A DNA stretch of 64,000 bases from Isoetes taiwanensis (Eukaryota; Streptophyta; Lycopodiopsida; Isoetales; Isoetaceae), in NCBI GenBank assembly GCA_021234155.1, contig JAJEKV010000031.1:13819748-13883747 (forward strand). The letters run 5' to 3'. The notes under the pieces were generated by a model. It did no database searches, had not been told where the DNA came from, and worked only from the letters and a program-made list of their open reading frames with translations. This document shows positions 58,344 to 64,000 of this stretch, in pieces (the stretch's first letter is position 1; each line of letters starts with the position of its first letter). The position numbers and the translations under genes are program-made.

Positions 58344-60479
58344 GCAGCAGGTTACTGAGGCTGAGGGTCCTATACAGGACTCATGCACTTTTGAAGTTGG
58401 AGGTGACAAGACTTTCCCAAAAGGACACAACTAATTTTCAACATCGTATAGCTGAATCACACTAAGCTTAAACCAAGAAAATAATTTCAAATAAACAAAT
58501 TAACGCCAAATGGATAGTTAACTGTTCCAAAAAAGAAATTGTCAATTCTATTGCATCCGTACTCCTTGGGCAGCTTAGTCAATAGTTTAGAGGATCCCTA
58601 TGCAGAGGCATCCTATTATACTGAACATATGCACAGCCCTAATGGGGGAGCTGCCAACTATAATACTCCGTCTAGCCATTAGTCTAGAGAATGCCTATGC
58701 AGAGGGCACCCTATTATCGCGCAGTATAAGCACAAACCCTATAATCCAAGATAAGATAGGAGGCTTGAAAAGCAATATGCAGCGCCATAAGTTCAAAACG
58801 AACAAGAATTGATTTTTGTGCCAGCACATTTCGCTCTTTATCAGTTTGCAAACAAGGTAAACTTAGGAAGGAAATGGCAGGCTGAAAGAGCGATGAGTAG
58901 CCACATTAGAGATACAGAGTGCTGCATTTTCATATAGAAGTTTTGGTTCTGCAACGCATCAGCAGCAAGGTATGTATATCAAAAATGTGAATTGACTATC
59001 ACTGTTGTCCTAAATAGTCCCCACAAATTCTCACTAGAGCACTACATTATACAATGTGTCAGCGCCCAACAGCACAGCGAAGGGAAAAGTTTTGGTCCTT
59101 CAAATTTTAATAATTAACGTAAAAGAGTCATTGCCATATGCTGGTGCATTGAAATCAAATGGTTCCTTCTTATTTGACGCATTCAAGACAGGCGGCAAGT
59201 TAAGAAACGTACAAACTGGCATACCTTCGTGTTGATGAATTAAAAGCCATAGACTGCATAATTGCCATGTAAAGGCTAGCACCAGAGAAATTATCACTCA
59301 GGCCCTGTTCATCAGATAAAACTTTTAACCATGGCATGCAGAGGTTTTTACTAAAGAATGCATTGCACATGCATTTGCAGCTAGAACTGACGACACCACA
59401 TCTAAACATCAACTTGCACAGATTACAGAGCAAACTCTGGCCAATAGACATGTTGGTCCATACTAAAGTGAGAATCCAAAATACAAATGTCATGGCAAGG
59501 TAAATCACGTCTCAAATGCCAGGACGTCATTATTCTGTGATGCCGGGAACTATGATCTTAAATAAGTCTGGGATAGAGCTACGATACAGGAGCTAAGAAA
59601 CTCTGATTTACCTTTGTGGAGCATCTTCTGATCTAACCATAGGCGACGATATAGATCATGACCGAATGGCTTAAGCCACATCCAACTCAAATTATCCTGT
59701 AATGCCGGGAACTATGATCATGAATATGATCTTAATTAAGGATAAAATGGAGCTACGATAAATCGGAGCTACGAAAAACCCTGATTTACCTTTGTGGAGC
59801 ATCATAAGGCGACGATCCATACCTTTGTTCTAACCTAGGCGACTGGTCCAGAACGGCCATCGAAATTCGAAGACCGTCAATTCCCATAGATCGTGATCAA
59901 ATGGCTTAAGCTATAACCAACTGATTGTTGCCACGTGGATAGACTAGCCTTTGACATAACGAGTTACGTGGTCAGGCTGTTGCCCTAAAAAAAAAAAAAA
60001 AGCAACAAGGTTTGCAAATTATCTCAGGCATAAGGTTTTGGTAGTGGTTGACCGAGAAATGGGGTTAGGGTTTTGAGGAAAGAAAAATTTAGTTTGCAAT
60101 CAATGGTTCGTACATAGAATTTATTGACTGGCATCTCAGAACGCGAGCATGGCGTGGCGAGCGAGTTTCAATCCTTGCAGACACTTACGAGGGCAAAATG
60201 CCATAGCTAGGCTGGCTTTCGCTATTTTTTTTGCAACTACACCTTGGCGATCATCGCTTTCTTTTTGTTTTTCTTTTTGTTTGTCCTTTTGCTTTCACCT
60301 CGTGACTGATATGTTTAAAATATAGGGGATTCGTTGAATGGCATCTGGAACTAAGGAGCAAAGCCCTAGAGGAACATTTGCCGAAATTTGGAAGAAATGC
60401 AGAGCGTAACAGTCGATTTGCATGCGGGATGGGGGCGATTTGGATTTGGAGGGCAAGTGCGGACCGGCATCTGGATTGA

Positions 60480-60665
60480 TTGTTTCTAGCATTAAGGCGA
60501 CGCAGGGGAAAGATGGCGAGAGGGGCTGAGAAGTGGAAAGTGCAGACATGCTTTAAGTACCTGTTGTTGCAAACAGGTCTATGTGAAGCTATGGGAAGCT
60601 GCTTTATGAATCCTTTGAAGTGGTTGGGAGGTTCGGAGTCAGAAGAAGACTGCAACTTGTGGTGA
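60480..60665 (+). CDS. Possible small ORF, copy 2
   Basis: 61 codons, identical to 32511-32696 of copy 1 (ends SESEEDCNLW), although the sequence directly before it (60384-60475) differs strongly. No motif. Conserved identity over a recent duplication is weak evidence of coding. Confidence 0.2.
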   Translation: MFLALRRRRGKMARGAEKWKVQTCFKYLLLQTGLCEAMGSCFMNPLKWLGGSESEEDCNLW

Positions 60666-63600
60666 AATTCAGTTCTGTCTCTTTGAGCTATGTCACGTTT
60701 TCATTGAATGGCACTCTCATATGTTGTTATCTGTGTTATCTCATTTGTTCTTCACTCTCATTTGTTGTTATCTGTGTTTTGTGAATGCACGATGGTAGTT
60801 CATTCATTTCTTATGTGTATGGATTCAAGTATACCATGTATGTATATACGTATTTAGGCATATGGGGTGCGCAAACTTATACATGGGGCTGATGTGTAAA
60901 TTCCACAGCCTTTCATTTGGCATATTCATGGAACTATGCTTGGATCCAATGATCCAAAAAAAACAATAAGGACAGTGCAATGTGTCATATGCAATAAGGA
61001 TCGTGCAATAAGAGGCACTCCTCAAGGCTTTGGCAAGGTTGAATTTGTTAGGCATTTACTACAAAGTTGGCAAAGTGCAATCCGTTTAGAAAATTACAAG
61101 ACAATTTTATTGTAATTTAAAAACCTAATATATAATGTGAAGAAATATAATGGCCTTGAGAACTCATGGTTGTAGGTGTATACATGAATAGATTTCTATT
61201 CTTGGGTTTTTGGCATGTTTATTCTGGCGCCCATAGGGCTATAGTTTGTAAATATGGTTTGGCTATATTGTCGCTTATGTTTTCCTCAATCTGGCCGATT
61301 GTTGTTGTGGCAAATGATCCCCTTTTGTTGGAATTGGGCATGCCCTTCTATTAGCGCATGATGGCAGGTACAAACAAGTTGTTTCTTATGGAGCATTGTG
61401 TTACAGTCTTGCGTGTTCATCACGGTTCTTCGATGGCACTATTATTTTTGTCGTGTTAAGAAATCACCGTTAGTATTTTTTTAATTTTCGTAGCCCTTGA
61501 TTTATAAAAACTGAAGACCTAACGGTATAGGCTTATGGCACCTCGAATTTTGCTTGTGCGATCCCAAGAAAATGACACATGTTTTTGAACTTTTGAAATG
61601 GCAATACTATTTCATACCAAGGATAGTGACTCTCGCAGCAATGTTCCATAGCTAAACAAGGTGCTGCGCACGGAGGGTTGCCCTCCAGTGGCTCGAGAGT
61701 TGAATCTTCTTTGTTTAATGTCGAGCCTTGTTAATGGCATAAACGCACGGATTCATTTTCTTTGCCCAAAAGTTCTTTGATTTATTTCATAAATTGCGGA
61801 GGTTAATTCATACAACTGGGGAGGAAGGGGAAAGTACTGATAACTTCACTGGGAACTGGACCTTCACCAATAGGTTCTTGCCTTAAAACTGACTATATAA
61901 ACATAAGGGCACATAAACATATATGTCATTACTTATGAACTTAAAGGCACATAAACATAAATGTCATTAATCTTCGAGATTGATTCATGCAACAACGGTT
62001 ATAAGTTTCTTCTCACTTGTTTGTTGTAAAAAATTCCTAGTTGGAATTTAATCAAGTAGGTTTTATTGCTTGTACTTGGTTGGTTTCATAAATTTAGGCA
62101 CACAATGGTTTCATATGTCAATATTAAGTCCTTTAATAGCTGCTCATCTATTGAAGACTTCTGTGAAATGCAAAACTAATATGGAAATTTAAATTAAAGC
62201 AGACATTAAGACTATTTCATGTTTACACTGGATGGTTGTAATATACCTTCCTCCACAACATAACATCGTCCACAGTAAATCCTGCAATGTCGTACTAGTC
62301 AAGATGGTTGAAATAAGACGTTAATCTCAATGGTCAGTTGATGGGCGACGAGGTGGCTGACGAGTGGCGGCAGCCACGAGTTGTGACAGGGTGGTTTTGT
62401 AGGGCACGTTTAGGTTCCACCAAAGCTAGAGGCTTGTATGGATGTGCCCATTTTACGGTGGAATGATGCATGACACGCAACAAAAGTCTAACATTGGGTG
62501 GATGGCTGTCCCTTTATGGAAGCTATCTGTCAATTACCAAGCGTAATGCATAGTTGGGCTGCAATTATGTCGAATAGAGGAGCTTACAACTAACATTCTA
62601 CATAAAATATCATTCCATGTTATAGTTTACAAGTAATTATGGAGTAACTACAATACTTACATTGATAATGCTTAACGTCCATGTCCACGTCAGTGTCACT
62701 GGGATGAACTAAGCATGGCATACAATATTTATTGTTAAGCATAAATATTCTTGGCATTTCTAGATTAATTAAAAAAATGCACATAGCATCCCCACTAAAG
62801 ATTTGATGAAGCTCATTGTATTTACCAAAAAAAAGCCAAGTGTTAATTGCCACCATAATTTTCGTATTTCTATCCTGTCTAATCCATCTCTAACAAATTC
62901 TTAGCAACTTCTCGACTTTTAGGTCATCTAACAAAATGAAAAATGCATTTAGATAAATGTAGGGGCATTTTGGTTTAAATTTTTAGCCATCATCCATTTG
63001 AGCAGGCACCAAGCTAATTGGCATAGTTTCATTTCCTTGTCACTAAAATTCTTAGTTGGTCCACTATTCCTGCAAGAATTGAACTTTATTTCTACCATTG
63101 GTGTTGCTCCTCTATTTGGTCTATTTGGTATGAAAACTTTTTTGCATAGTGCTCATTACCCTATACATTGAGCTTGAAATAATCACTTTGTGGTGATTTG
63201 CATCTGAACATATCTTGGTGGGACAACATTGTGTCCATTGTCATGGAATGCAAATGATTCTGAAATATAGAGTTTCAAACAAATAGACATATAGACAGAA
63301 ATGTGATATCTGCATAAATGCACTTGGCACGAGTTGTAGTAGAGATGAAGAAAATTGCCCTGATGTATACCTTCAATTATGAAAATTTGAGAACAGCTGC
63401 ACATAAAGCTTCTTCCCTGCATGCACAAGCAGATCAACATAAGCAGAATTGTCAATCTTCCTAACCAAATATAAAATTTATGCACCGGAAAGATGCATGT
63501 ATGTTATTTTTGTGCTATAAAACCAAGGTCAAAATCTTGACAGTCCCTTTGTTCAGCTTTGCCAAATTACTGGCAGAACAAATAACCGACGAGCACATCT

Positions 63601-64000
63601 ATTGACAGACATTATAGTGCACTGGGCTTCAACAAACAGAGCGTAGAGTCCATCTGGAGACGTTCCTTACATGACAATACCATTGTCAGGTGCAGCTAAG
63701 TAGTTTAGGGTGACGATGGATGATTCAGCAGATACACGTGGTCTTTTTGTTTGCAAACGTAGGACTATGTTTTTCCAAAGTTTAAGGAGGTCCATCTTCC
63801 TGCCTTGAAAATCTTATCTAGTTCTGACAATTTTCCATATTGGATAATCTTAAAAATATTGCAAGACCTAGCCAGAAAGAAATGCAATCTCATTAGATTT
63901 TATAAAACATGTCCCATACATTCTATGCACGTGGAATTGGAACGTAAGACCGACAAACCTTTGTGACATCAAGGATTTTCAGGGGCCTCTAAGCTGAAGG

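Larger units (their letters stand above)
57911..64000. repeat. 6.1-kb segmental duplication, copy 2 (runs off window)
   Basis: Direct repeat of 29958-36028 (see there). This copy has many short odd indels, for example around 58196-58215, 58730, 60385-60475, 62330-62400 and 62690. They mostly fall at places where copy 1 has CTG, CAG or CCGG-like sequence. It ends with the window, so its full length is unknown. Confidence 0.95.

Overview
The window looks like nuclear DNA of a land plant, most likely a seedless vascular plant such as a fern or lycophyte. It holds an intronless DYW-type PPR gene plus a second PPR relic, gene fragments with plant-like introns, L1-type LINEs, a Ty3-like gag relic, tRNA-derived SINEs, satellites and long AT-rich non-coding stretches. 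The lineage is an inference from this mix; no single marker fixes it. I see no bacterial, viral, plastid or mitochondrial gene set.

Layout. 1-870: tandem tRNA-derived SINE copies (minus strand). 905-3428: a GC-rich, frameshifted LINE (minus) with ORF1, AP-endonuclease and the beginning of reverse transcriptase. 3.4-7.1 kb: AT-rich with a 117-bp tandem duplication and a 57-bp minisatellite. 7158-9962: PPR-DYW gene, one reading frame interrupted by two stop codons. 10.49-10.9 kb: LINE 3' end with poly(A). 11-15.5 kb: microsatellites and unrecognised sequence. 15.55-16.45 kb: decayed Ty3-type gag (minus). 16.76-18.0 kb: a retroposon with a (TTCTA)n tail and local direct repeats. 19.44-21.34 kb: gene of unknown function (minus) with a 358-residue open exon and decayed downstream exons. 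22-23.4 kb: possible F-box/LRR-like relic. 26-29 kb: non-coding with degenerate repeats. 29.96-36.03 kb: a block repeated in direct orientation at 57.91-64.0 kb, running off the window end. 37.4-38.3 kb: second PPR relic (minus). 39.0-40.7 kb: five ~67-bp foldback elements. 46.44-46.76 kb: a MITE with a 5-bp target duplication. 47.53-56.56 kb: nine head-to-tail copies of a ~1.05-kb macrosatellite.

The genes do not form a pathway. The PPR-DYW protein would belong to organellar C-to-U RNA editing if functional. The duplicated block carries the two last, in-phase exons of an unrecognised gene with a hydrophobic C-terminus.

Two cross-cutting observations matter. First, the premature stops in the PPR gene and in the 19.4-21.3 kb gene are mostly one C-to-T transition from CAA, CAG or CGA. 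Second, differences among macrosatellite units and between the two duplicated blocks cluster as irregular short indels at CTG/CAG/CCGG-type sites while the sequence between is nearly identical. This resembles uncorrected long-read error at methylated CHG sites, so short ORFs in 47.5-64 kb should not be trusted.
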